Positions 33,071-43,845 of a stretch of 64,000 bases of DNA are shown one piece after another. The notes beneath the pieces were generated by a model, which made no database searches, was not told the DNA's origin, and saw only the letters and a program-made list of their open reading frames with translations. Origin of the DNA: Owenia fusiformis (lineage: Eukaryota > Annelida > Polychaeta > Sabellida > Oweniidae); assembly GCA_903813345.2 (NCBI GenBank), contig CAIIXF020000010.1:36633425-36697424 (forward strand), read 5' to 3'. Both the position numbers and the translations under genes were made by a program. Position 1 is the first letter of the stretch, and each line of letters opens with the position of its first letter.

Positions 33071-33091
33071 GACTGGTGTTTCAAAGATAAT
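32440..33091 (-). CDS. Exon 1 of paralogue 1: connexin-like four-TM domain
   Basis: Acceptor GTGTATTTCCAG at 33092, start codon ATG at 33070 (context CAGTCATGG), donor ACAG|GTAATT at 32439; the 21 nt before the ATG are 5' UTR, so a non-coding first exon lies upstream. There are 210 codons plus 1 nt. TM segments are at about 19-39, 83-103, 122-142 and 166-188. The first loop has Cys51 and Cys68 followed by Y-V-K-F-A and an aromatic run before TM2. The second loop follows G-F-L-Y-G-F and has Cys150 and Cys159. Topology, loop cysteines, R-C-Y and F-L-Y-G-F recall connexins, which usually have three cysteines per loop; here there are two, as in innexins/pannexins. An earlier in-frame ATG at 33103 lies inside the intron end. 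Confidence 0.8.
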
Positions 33092-33511
33092 CTGGAAATA
33101 CACACATATATTTTTTTAGTCATGAACTTTTAATTAAATGTCAAGGCTTGTTGACATCAAAAGCTAATCATACAAGTTGGCCCATGCATACATTGATATC
33201 GTTGATCACCAGTTTATAGTTTAGCATATCAATTGTATATTTACACAAAAAAGAATTATATAACAATAAAAGAGGGAAACATCTTTAAATACATATTTAT
33301 ATTCGTCAGAAGATTCGAGACATCTTCTAAGATAATGTGAAAAACCCCAATTTCCCCTAATTTCTGATAATGCACACAATAGTTTCAAACAAATAAAATA
33401 CATTTTGGAAAAGTATACATCAAACAAAAATACGGGCCAAAAAGAAAGACATGTACAAACCAGTTTCTTTCTGTATCTCATTTTTAAGAAAATATTCTAA
33501 AACTTATGTTA
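33092..33511. other. Upstream of paralogue 1; no exon identified
   Basis: The 5' UTR exon predicted by the acceptor at 33092 should be on this side (higher coordinates on the minus strand), but I cannot identify it. No promoter motif is assigned. Confidence 0.3.
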
Positions 33512-34626
33512 CAAGGGGTGATCAACAAATAACGCAAATAGAGCCCTATCTCAGAAACTAATTAGAGTTAAAACACTAAACTTGATAATATAGTATCACC
33601 AAACATTCATCAATATTTCCAGAAAATTCCAGGTACAAAGATTGATATATGTCAAAGTTACAGTTACCATAGTAACCCGTGGTATGGGTACCTGAAGTAG
33701 GTCTTAATTATTAAAGGAACAATAAGGATTTAGCAGACGGCAACCTTAGTCATGAGCACCTGAAGCACCTCAAATCACACTTTTTTAATAATCATTTTTC
33801 ATGCTCATAACTAATGCCCAGTTCATGCCCAGTTAAATAGTGACAGTTTTATAAACCATTACCAGCTGCTTAACTTATTTATTCATCTCTGCTCTGCAAG
33901 TTGCCTTCTCTTTCTTATAATGAGATCTGAAGTTTTCAATTCCAAAATATTTCAGTATGGCTGACTTGACTTTGATTTCCTCGGTGCCTGTGTCTTCTGT
34001 CATCCTGTCGTTGGGTATCGACAAGTCACATGTATACTGGCAAACCTATTGTTGTGGAGGTATACTAACATCACGATTAAAAGTACATCACATCAATAAC
34101 AGAACCTTTCAGAATTGATTTACACCAAATAACATCAAATCTGTATGACTTGACGGTGTCTTTTTAACTCATTTTGGACAGACGTTCAAAACCTTATTGT
34201 TATGAATAAATCACGACCTGCTTCAGGTGCCCATACCACGGGTTGCTATGGCAACCGTAATTCTGACATAAAGTAAAATTTTTGCCTCAGATTTTGTGGA
34301 AATGATAATGAATGTCTGGAGATGTATGAACGGAGTGGTATCGATATGGTGAAGTTTTTGAACACGGATGGCAACATTATAATTTGAATTATATTTATAT
34401 TCTTTTCTCTTTATTGTTTTAGAAAACACATCAGACACTTTTTTCGTTCTTGGTATCATATGTTCGGAATGAAATGAAACATCTATCCGAACCTCATTGG
34501 AACAAAACGACATAAACACAACGTGTTTAGGTCTCTCAATATTTTAATTGTATAAAAGAAAGTTTGGTTGATTTAAAAAAGTATCTTGTTAATGAAATAA
34601 AAGGATCATCTTAATTTTTATCTTTT

Positions 34627-34651
34627 TGGGGGGGGGGGGGGGGGCGGGGGG
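34627..34651 (+). repeat. Poly-G tract
   Basis: A run of G broken by one C. Low-complexity sequence inside the 33512-35046 element. Confidence 0.9.
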
Positions 34652-34887
34652 CTTTTTTAAGTTTTTGCAAACTTTTTGTTAAATCAACAATACTTTCCTT
34701 TGTAAACGATAATATTGAGAGGTCTATGAAAATGTTGTAAAATGCTATTTTGTTCCAACAAGGTTCGGAAAGACATTTTATTTCATTCTCAGAAATTGGT
34801 AGAAAGGAACAAAAAACAATTGCACTAAAAAACAAAATATATTAACAAAAACAGTTATATAAAATACATATAAATATTTTTTTCATG

Positions 34888-34993
34888 AAATTGTAGCCAA
34901 TCAGTCAACATTACATAATGGACTGTGCTTTTCGTTTAAGAGAAAACATTGTTGAATTCAGTTCACCTTATCGATACCTATCCTTTGGTGTTC
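34888..34993. repeat. Repeat shared with 14269-14396
   Basis: Second, internally shortened copy of the 'gaaattgtagccaatcagtc' repeat, lying near the right end of the 33512-35046 element. Confidence 0.7.
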
Positions 34994-35335
34994 TAACTCT
35001 AATCAGTTTCTGAGATGGGGCTCTATTTGCGTTATTTCGCCCCTTGTAGTAATTTTTCTGAGAAACATATAGAGCGAGCGGGAATATACTTACAAAGTCT
35101 TATAAGCAGATCCTAATCATGTAGTTTTGACAAGTGATAACTTTTCCGCAAGTTGTATATGGCAATTTCATAATTCTTGTGCTTTCTGGGTCTTATCTTT
35201 GTAGTGTAGTACGATGTAAAACGTTCGGCGACGTTGTGGAGCCAGATACTTTAACATGTATGCCAGTTTGTTGTTTGTTAATACTCTTGATTTTTTGATC
35301 ACATGACCGATTAACGGAACATGCTTTTGGTGGAT

Positions 35336-36885
35336 ATCGGGTGTCCCAAAAATGAGCCGCTGTTTGAAAAATATTTTCTCAGCAATGGATGAACTAAATT
35401 TTCGGAAATTTTTTACAAACAAGTCTGCAAAATATATAGGCGATCTGGTTCAAATTATTCTCAAATTGTCAAATTTAAAAGTGAAAATATCCTATATCAA
35501 TGAAAAAGAAATGCTTTGAGCAATTTCCGCCAATGATAAAATTATCCCATCCTTCAATGTATGTTCGAGCACAGTGCATTTTCATAGGTCTGTTTACTGT
35601 TACATGACTCCATTCCTTGTCCAGAAATTGCTTCACGATTATTCTTCAACGCCATTTTTTCTCCTTGAAACAGTTTTCAACACCAGACAGCTGCCATAAA
35701 TATGATGAAGGCCTCATTTTATTGTTCAGCTCTGATATTGAATTTGTTGACATGCTGTTTTGAATTTGTCAGTTCTCATAACCGTCGCTTCAATTAGATT
35801 TTCATGAACTCTATGTCTAATAAAGCACCTAGACTAAATTCCTTTGGAACAACAATCAATCAAAGTGTCTTTATACTCACTGGACAGTAATAATGTTCTA
35901 CCATCGAAATAAAGTCTTTAATTTAACCAATCAAATTGAGGTACGGGACAACGGACACTGTATTACCATAGATTTATGAACTTTATTACACATTCATACC
36001 CATAAAAGGTTAAGTGTACACAAAGTAAACACTAATTTTACAATATATTATATATAACAACACACAAAATTAACACTTCATAATAAATAAATAAGTAAAT
36101 AAATGAACAAATAAATATGCATCATGGATAAGCACATGAATGGTGATTGTGATACGCGTCCATTGTTTATGTCATATATCACACCCTTCTATGTTATATT
36201 ACATTTATGAATAAATTCTGCTACAATTTCAATTTCTTTATTTTCACAAGACATACAATATTGGAAAAAAGTGAATCGTCCTCCATGTTGAAAATGTGTT
36301 TAATTGGGTTGCCGTGTGATACAAGTTTATCGAGCATTTTCTTTCTATATATACTGTATTTTTTACATGAACGCATTATGTGTTTTTCGTTTTCTATTAA
36401 ATTGCAAACCTCGCAAATTCTTTCATCGATCTTTAATTTTGGGCGTTCGTATCTACCCGTTTCTATTTTTAATTTGTGGTTACTGATACGAAACTTTGTT
36501 AGACTTCATATGTCGTTGTCTTTGTAAATTATTTCAAATTCAGATTCCGTTGTCATTGACAATATCGAAGATGCTATATTGTGGCGATTCACAACCCCAA
36601 TTGATAGAAATTGGGATTTTATATGATACATCACCACAAGAGCTTAATAAATGCACAGAATTAGCGACAATAAAATCTCATGAAATGAGAACCAAGTGAT
36701 TAAAGAGTTGAAGCGACGGTTATGTCCGCTATTTGTGACAACGGTATCTGAGTTTACCGTTGTCAGGCTATTCCAATGTGAGACTTAGTGCAAATGGTTA
36801 ATGAATTTGGTTAATCCATTGCTGAAATATATATATATAATCAAAAAGCGGCTCACTTTTTTGGGACACCTGATATTGTATGTTT
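35336..36885. mobile_element. 1.55-kb element with GGTGTCCCAAAAA ends and nested insertion
   Basis: The left end 'atatcgggtgtcccaaaaat' then 'gagccgc' is mirrored at 36853-36885 ('gcggctcacttttttgggac' then 'acctgatat'). Similarity continues inward ('cagcaatggat', 35381 and about 36815). A second inverted pair, 'ataaccgtcgcttcaa' at 35778 and its mirror at 36709-36724, marks a nested element. That inner element contains a LINE tail at 36190-36530. Confidence 0.7.
36190..36530 (-). pseudogene. Retroelement ORF C-terminal fragment (C-x2-C ... H ... C motif)
   Basis: A minus-strand frame of about 100 codons reads F-R-I-S-N-H, R-Y-x-R-P, then E-R-I-C-E-V-C and E-x-E-K-H-I-M-R-S-C. This zinc-knuckle-like tail occurs at the end of many LINE ORF2 proteins. 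It is followed by a stop. No RT core is present, so it is a relic. Confidence 0.65.
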
Positions 36886-37015
36886 ATAAAGAAAGTAAGG
36901 TTAAATACAACATAAGGCAATGTGCTCCTGGTTGCTTGTTTGCCAAAAGTTATTTATACTGGTCCCGTCTTATCTAATGCATTGACGGTCGTTGTACTTT
37001 TCTCATGCTAGTAAA

Positions 37016-37078
37016 TAGAGTCTAGTTATAAAGACGAAGCTCTCTTTTAAGAAGTGAAGTCGGTCGAAGGCAAAGGGT
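37016..37078. repeat. 60-bp repeat, inverted copy of 23300-23360
   Basis: Inverted match to the segment at 23300-23360 including 'tctcttttaagaagtgaagt'. Confidence 0.7.
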
Positions 37079-38400
37079 ACATATGTGATATACAATACAA
37101 TACAAGAAAATATATTTATTTTTTGTGATTTTATAACATGGGCTCTATGGGGAATATCCCCGAACACATTTTCAAAAAAAGATAAACAATTTCATATTTC
37201 TAGATGTATTTTTACTTGTAGATTTCAATTACTACATAACTTTGACTGAACTTTGAATATTTAATGACGTTAATCAAGATTATATCTACTCGCATCTAGT
37301 TCATTGTTATGTGAGTCTTGTTAGGTAGTTTTCCACAGACTTCCCAGGAATAAATTTTAAAATTGACAAACAAAACAAATAAGATGTTTGAAATAAACTC
37401 AATGATAATAAATAATTGTGTCAAGTGTGACTGATCATAGAAGTTTATTGAGATAAAGCAGGTAATTAATTTGGGTAGGTATATCTTGATACATCGATCA
37501 TGATTTATTAATCACGATCGTTTGATTTTAAGTGTCATGACTTTAATTTATGTAGTTCTTCAAAAATGTAAAGACATATAATTTATTTATCATACAGAAA
37601 ATAATTGTAAACTGTTATCAGTCTCATATAATTTATATTTTAAGCAAAATGTCTACTGTTCCGAGACGTTAATTAATTGATTATACTTAAGATCATTTTA
37701 ACTTTTGGAGCTTAAGTGACCAGTATTTATTTTATAATTATATATTGATTTATTGAGACATGTCAAGCTGTTGATTGAGTGGATATACTATTTATTCTAA
37801 TTTAGTGTAGAATAGCAAAAAATCAAGAATATTTATATGTAGTTATCAAACCTACAAATACTCAGATGGGTGATATAATTATTCGTTATTTTAAAAGAGA
37901 AATATGATAGCAATCCAGATTCTATGTCATGCCAGTCATCGCTTTCTAAACCAAGATTCAAGATTCAAGATTTTATTGTGTTTCAAACCAAACACTTGGT
38001 TTCCTCACAAAATCAATTACAAGACATTTGCATATAATTATACAGTTAAAAAACAACATGCATTGTTTCACAAATACTATCATACAATCTAATTTTTTCC
38101 TTTTTCAAACCATTATATAATAAATGCAATCAAATACATTGATTTCGCTCAGGCTTGAGGTAATCTGTGGATGGCATTACCAATAACTTTAGGTGTTTTC
38201 TATATTTTCAATCATTGTACTTTTGCGTACTACTCCCTACTTTAGATTCTATTTTTAGTTCGAGGTAACAATGCCCGACATCATCTAACCATACGGGGGA
38301 GGGATACTGATCAAGTATAAATTTCAGGTATGTGTACTAAGAATTGACATAATTGAAGTCCCCTATACTTGTAGGAATGCAATATCCTGTTGCATTGCTT
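37079..38400. other. No gene seen; AT-rich, one dispersed repeat
   Basis: Contains the third copy of the 35-bp dispersed repeat, inverted, at 37268-37303 and a short direct duplication 'gattcaagattcaagatt' near 37952. No open frame with motifs. Confidence 0.4.
37268..37303 (-). repeat. Dispersed 35-bp repeat, copy 3 (inverted)
   Basis: Reads 'aatcaagattatatctactc' then 'gcatctagtt', the reverse complement of the copies at 4341 and 25104. Confidence 0.65.
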
Positions 38401-38511
38401 CCAAAGGTCCATGTGCAGTGTATGGCAAGTTGATTTTAGACGGTCATATTTTTAACCATGATCATGAGTACATCTAAAATCACTTGCCATACTGCACACG
38501 GACCTTTGTAA
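38400..38511. repeat. Hairpin with 38-bp arms
   Basis: 'caaaggtccatgtgcagtgt' then 'atggcaagttgattttaga' is mirrored by 'tctaaaatcacttgccatac' then 'tgcacacggacctttg'. The loop is about 34 bp. The stem is long and nearly perfect, so it is either a small foldback element or a locus able to form hairpin RNA. Confidence 0.8.
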
Positions 38512-40140
38512 AACAACATGACTTTTGAAAATATGACTGCATTTTGTGTTGTTCTTATTAATCGGAAATTACACATTGTCTCGGGCTAGTGATTTTACAT
38601 ATTAAAAAAATTATACCACATTTCAAACAAGACCTGATCTCAATGATGGGTCAATAATATCTGAGAAAATTAGAATTGCAAGTTGCGTGTTGCAGGGGTC
38701 AATTGAAGGAGGTCATTGATATATGCATTGATTTACATAAGCACCTATTTGGCTTACCATTAATAATTAATTAATGTTGTGTATGTTAAAAGTTTTTCAC
38801 AAACATCTGTGTTATACTATATTTTGAACGTGATAAGGCATGGCCAATTGAACAGACAAATGATAATACGTGAACATATGTCTAAATTGTAGAATTATAT
38901 ATTAGAAATATGATAAAATATAAATTATCCTATGGAAATCTGTCACGGTTTTAAACAATCATTTCTATAACATTAAAATGCAAGATATATTTTGTAAATC
39001 TAATGGATCCAAGATGCAGTTAAAATAATGTTCAAATATACTATTCCAATGAACGTTTTATATGGACAAAAGACCCCAAAAATCAATGATATATATTATA
39101 TTATTTCTTTATTTTATCATATATTACAACCAATTATAAGTACATGTACATGACCATTTCATATGATACAGACCTTTTCCTAAATTTTGTGAGCCAAAAT
39201 GCATTAAATATAAATGAAGAAGGTCATAGTAAACATACAATTAAAACGTCTTTTTCATTTCAAAAAAGCTATCAATTTATTCAGTAGAAAATAAAAATAC
39301 ATGAAAAACGGCTAGAATACAGGGTGGTCAAAAAAGTGAACCCCTGCAACAGGCTATATTTTCCTTAATACATGCATGAATCTGCTCATATTATCACAGC
39401 TTGTAAAGAAAGGTCTGGATTTTTTGTTGATGTCATAATTTATTCTCAGTCTTCAATTTTAAAGAAATTACAAGACTTAAACAAACATGCCTAAAATTAG
39501 ATACTGTACTGTGCAAAATTCTACCAATGTGATTCACGGAAATTGTTGAAACACATTGGATGATCTTAAAAAGCTTACAGTGAGGGATATAGGTTTAAAC
39601 CATACCATAAGACAAATGGGACACTATTTGGGCAGAAAACACATTTCACACTTTCATTGGCCATTTTGAAGCAGTTTTAACCATTCAGCAGTTAGGGGAC
39701 ATGTTACCTACACAAACAGTTAGAGGGGGGCAAAGTGACTCAAAATCTGAGAAGCCCTTCATCTTATACGAGTGTTTTGAGCCATATTTCGTTAGAATTG
39801 GTCCATGATTAATGAAGATATAGAAATTTCAAGATCACACAGGTGTATGTTATGATTTCACTGGAAGATGTTTTTGTCTCTCGAAACTAAGACCATTTCT
39901 TTGGATCACAATAACTTTGCAACTAATGGGGGCAGGATCGCAAAGTTGAAGTTCACATTTTATCGATTTTCAGTGATGTTTGGTTAGAGCTTATAATTTC
40001 TGCAAATTTCAAGACTACGAAAAGTTTATGGTAACAACACAAATTTTGGACCTTCCTCTACAATATATTAACATTTGGACATTGTTAAACATTGTCCAAC
40101 AAGTCAAGTGTGTTCAGTTATACATTAGTTTATAGATGCA
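38512..40140. other. No gene seen; isolated mariner-type end at 39320
   Basis: AT-rich sequence without a supported frame. A TA-flanked CAGGGTGGTCAAAAAA end at 39320 matches the MITE at 758, but no opposite end was found. Confidence 0.4.
39320..39340 (+). mobile_element. Solitary mariner-type end
   Basis: CAGGGTGGTCAAAAAA preceded by TA (39318-39319), the same sequence as the left end of the 758-1192 MITE. No opposite end found. Confidence 0.5.
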
Positions 40141-40145
40141 TGTTT

Positions 40146-40412
40146 CCAAGTGTGAAATTGCAATAATGAATTTTGACAGTGCAGTAAGTTATTATGACAT
40201 TGCAATACGTCATTGTGACCTTGCACCAAGTTATTGTGACCTTGTAAAAAGTTATCGTGACATTGAAATTAGTGTAACATTGCAATACGTTATTTTGACC
40301 TTGCAATAAGTTATTGTGACATTCAACTAAGCTATTTTGACCTTGCAATTAGTTATTTGGAACTTGTAATAAGTTATTGTGACATTGCAATAAGTTATTG
40401 GTCCATTGCAAT
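40146..40412 (+). repeat. 21-bp minisatellite (cattgcaataagttattgtga)
   Basis: About 12 diverged units of 21 bp alternate 'gacattgcaataagttattg' and 'gaccttgcaataagttattg'. The 72-codon minus-strand frame here is simply the translated repeat. Confidence 0.85.
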
Positions 40413-41395
40413 AAGTCATTCAATAATTAATGAACTATTGGAACATACTGTTTGGAAAAGAAAGTAGTGAACTAACACAATTGCTATAAATATGAAATCA
40501 AAATTGTATAGTTTAAATATTGTCCACGGTATAATAGAAGTGGGAACAGTAGAAGCTTTGCAAAAAAACGTTTCTTTGTTTATATCAAAGTAAATACATT
40601 GTTCACGATACTTTAATAACATTTAATAACATTCAAAATATACTTTAAATAACAGCTTGTATTTTGGAAAATAATAAATATATCAGGTATAATACATATC
40701 ATACTATTTCTTCATATTATTCATAACAGTACTTTATACAATGTTATATACGCTAATACGACTACTAGACATTTATGTCGCACGGGCGTTCATTTGAAAG
40801 TCTTTGGAAATTGCGACTTGGTCTTTTGAAAGAGAGAAAATTTCTTTCTGTACACCCCACAATCAAATAAACCCATTTGGATCAAATACGAGAAACCCTG
40901 GTGATGCTATATATTTGTCTAACATACGACAATTATCCATTTGGTTTCATTATATCCTGCAAAACACAGTTTCAAGAATAAGCAATCTACGTCTTTCTCG
41001 ATAATACCTTCAGAGCGACACACACGATTCTGCTCTTGACATGAATGTTGAACTAGCTAGGCGAAATACAGGTTTTGTATAACAAAAACATATGATTATA
41101 TATACATGTACAACAGACACGACTGAAATTTACCTCGGGTAGTGATGATTCAGCATTTTATATCTTAAAGTCCGAAAGGATTTCTAATAGTTACACTCGT
41201 CTAATCATCGAAAGGTTCTATTAGTGACGTATTGCCACTTTAATTTTTGAAAGGGGATACACTTTCTTGGTTTCTTTGCGTGATCTCGTTATGTTCATAC
41301 CATCTCTTTAACCTAAGTCCTTGGTTAATAAGGCTTCTTTCCATAACTATGATCAAATGTTTATATCCGTTTGTACAAGGACAGATTTGGATATT
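40413..41395. other. Spacer downstream of paralogue 2; nothing supported
   Basis: No frame with motifs. The 3' UTR of paralogue 2 should lie just below 41396 on the minus strand. Confidence 0.35.
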
Positions 41396-43845
41396 TTACG
41401 GATCGTTCATTGCATCTAGTAAGTGCTGAAGTTTCGTGATGGTATCTTTCTTTATTTTTTCCTTCGTACACATGTCAATTGCTCTTGTTGCATAGTTTTT
41501 CGCCTTTTTCCAATCCTTCTTATGACGTCCATACAGGCATTCTGCAATCTTCTGCAGTGCTTCAATCTTTCGGTCAGCCCTTTGATTAACACTAGGTACT
41601 TTATCTTCCAATTTTAGGACTTTTTCGTACTTTTCAATGGCGTTATTCAAATACTTTTTGTTCTTGATAGTTGGTTCGTTCATTGCCATTTCGAGGTCAC
41701 CAAATTTTATGTAGATTTCTGCCTTGCTCTGATAGTTCTCATCTTTTATGCCGTCAAGAAGGTTTTTGGCTTCCTTACATCCTTCTTTATATTTGTTTTG
41801 CTTTTTCGTGCTGTTTTCTTCGACCTTAACTGTGGCAATATAACAATTTAGCAATTGCTTTTGGCATATTGTATGATGATATTTGTCCTCGCGTGGTATT
41901 ATTTTCAGCAAACCTTTCTCATAGTAGTCACCGTCTGCATTATACAATTTCTTGTAACGTTCTATTGCAGTATCAATTCTCTTCTGATTTTTACTATCAA
42001 CATCTGTGTATAGAAAGCCGTTGCGTTCAGCTAAAAGCAGCGTGGCTATCTGTTTGCCGCTCTCCTCTTTAATTATGACAGATAGCTCATAAGCGAGGCG
42101 CAAGTCATGTTCATAAACCTTTGCTTCCTGTTCGTTTTTGCTTTTGTAAAAATACATACGACCATGCGTGTAGAGAATATTCGCCATAAATTCAATAAGG
42201 TATAAATTCTTCATTTCTTTTAAACTTATTGCGGCGCCGTGATTCACCCACTTTTTGTATTTGCTTGTTATGCGATCATCATCAGATTTACTCCCGGTGT
42301 CTTTCAAATATTTTCCCGGAAGTTCAGCTCCATCAGACTTCTTTTCTGTTTTCTGTTTTTTCGAAAGTTTCTTCGGACTAGTTTTCTTTTTTTTCTTTAG
42401 GAGTTCAACAATCTCGCTATTGAGACGCCTTGTACATACTAACGCTTTAAGAAAGTCTTTTGGCTTTACAGGGATGGGTATTTCTTTCAGTCTGTCGTTA
42501 ATCAATTTGGCTTTCTCTTTTATAAATTTAGTATCGGTGATACAATAAATTTCTTTAACAGGCAAATTCTTTTTTGCTTCTTCATCCAGGCAAGATTCAT
42601 CCTTTTTTATGATTTTGGAATAGCACAGCTGTTTAGCTTTCGAATCGCTCACATTAAAGTACCTTATCAGCCCCGTTTGTGAGTACATATAATGTAGCTT
42701 ATCTTGGAGACTTATTTGTACAATGTTGATACCAACAGCCTGCTCTTTTGCTCCTTTCAAGTCAGTTCTCAGTGCAAGTTTTACATGAGGAATCAGCTTG
42801 AGAAAGAAATTGAAATCCTTAGCACGACGTATGTCTTTATCAACAAGGTCGTCAAGGATTAATAGCATTTCTATAGAATATGTGATCCTTTCGTTTTCAT
42901 CCCAGCTTTTTTGAATTGCTCTTATTGGAATATTATGCATACGTAGCATCTTGTTATCAGATCCCTTTATTTCCACTGTCCCTAGATGGAATCTCGTTAT
43001 CACATCGATTATCTTGTTTCTCCTTTTTGCCATTTTATCCAATTCAATAGAACGATCAGCTTTCCTTTGAAACGGGTCTTCATTGCCGCTACCTATCGTC
43101 CAGTCGAGAACATCAAATGGTATCGGATCAGGGCTTAGTGCAGCAACAACATTGAGTAGTAGTTTAGCCTTTTCATCTTGTTCACATTCCTTGCATGCCT
43201 TTTTGTGTGACATTTGAAACAAGCTATCTAATGCGTCCTCTTTACCACCCTTCAGTTGGTCAAGAAGCTTGGGTATGGTTCCTTTAGATTCGATAATGTA
43301 TTGACACGCTGCATGTATTCCCAGTGGCAAATAGTCAAGCTTCTTTGCCAAATTTTGCATATCTTTGCCTTTGAATTGGTTGTATTGGCAAATAGTGAGG
43401 GCGTCAACATCTGCCTTGGAATAACCTTTAACTTCGAGTGTCAAATTCTCAAACCCTTTTACAAATGCATCATTATCATCGCTTGAGGTAATTATAACAG
43501 TAAAAGAACTATGGTTAAGGAAAACCTCTTTGACAATAGAAGATGTATCAAACATTGCACGATCAAAAATAAACAACGATTTTTTATTGTCCTCAAGAGA
43601 TTTATCACGAATACGGATTAGCAACCTCCATGCTTTGTTCGTCATATTAGCGCTGTCTTCTCCATCTCTACCACTGTCAAAAATTTGAATGTTCAGTTTA
43701 CATTGATCGATTAACTTCTTACCATCAACTAGGATGTCCTCTGGGGTTGATGAGTTGAAACAGAAGCACGTGCTGTCACTGTTTTTGTTTGTAAACTTCT
43801 TGGCGTAGAGGAGGGCTAGTTGTGTTTTTCCAGAGCCAGTGGGAC
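41396..43845 (-). CDS. Exon 3 of paralogue 2: NB-ARC STAND NTPase and TPR-like region
   Basis: The exon opens at an acceptor GTTCAAACAG (AG at 43847-43846). A methionine in the same frame at 43861 lies in the intron and is not the start. Intact frame of 816 codons plus stop. The NTPase part aligns throughout with paralogue 1 (same F-I-F-D, G-Y-S, L-P-L-G-I-H-A-A-C-Q-Y-I, R-M-H spacing). A Lys/Ser-rich tract (about 42330-42400) replaces the acidic duplicated segment of paralogue 1. The C-terminus (H-G-R-M-Y-F-Y-K, E-H-D-L-R-L-A-Y-E-L-S, A-I-E-K-Y-E-K-V-L-K-L) is the best conserved part and shows TPR-type helix pairs. Confidence 0.9.

Larger units (their letters stand above)
33512..35046. mobile_element. 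1.5-kb inverted-repeat element with TA duplications
   Basis: The left end CAAGGGGTGATCAACAAATA then ACGCAAATAGAGCCC is mirrored at 34995-35046. TA flanks both ends (33510-33511 and 35047-35048). The inverted similarity extends over about 70 bp ('tctcagaaact(a/g)attagagtta'). An inner inverted pair around 'cccgtggtatgggtacctgaa' links 33660-33705 to 34215-34260. A G-run lies at 34627-34650. Mariner-like by its TA sites; no transposase frame survives. Confidence 0.75.

Noticed and set aside
40130-40348. 72-codon minus-strand frame
   Set aside because: It is a translation of the 21-bp minisatellite.
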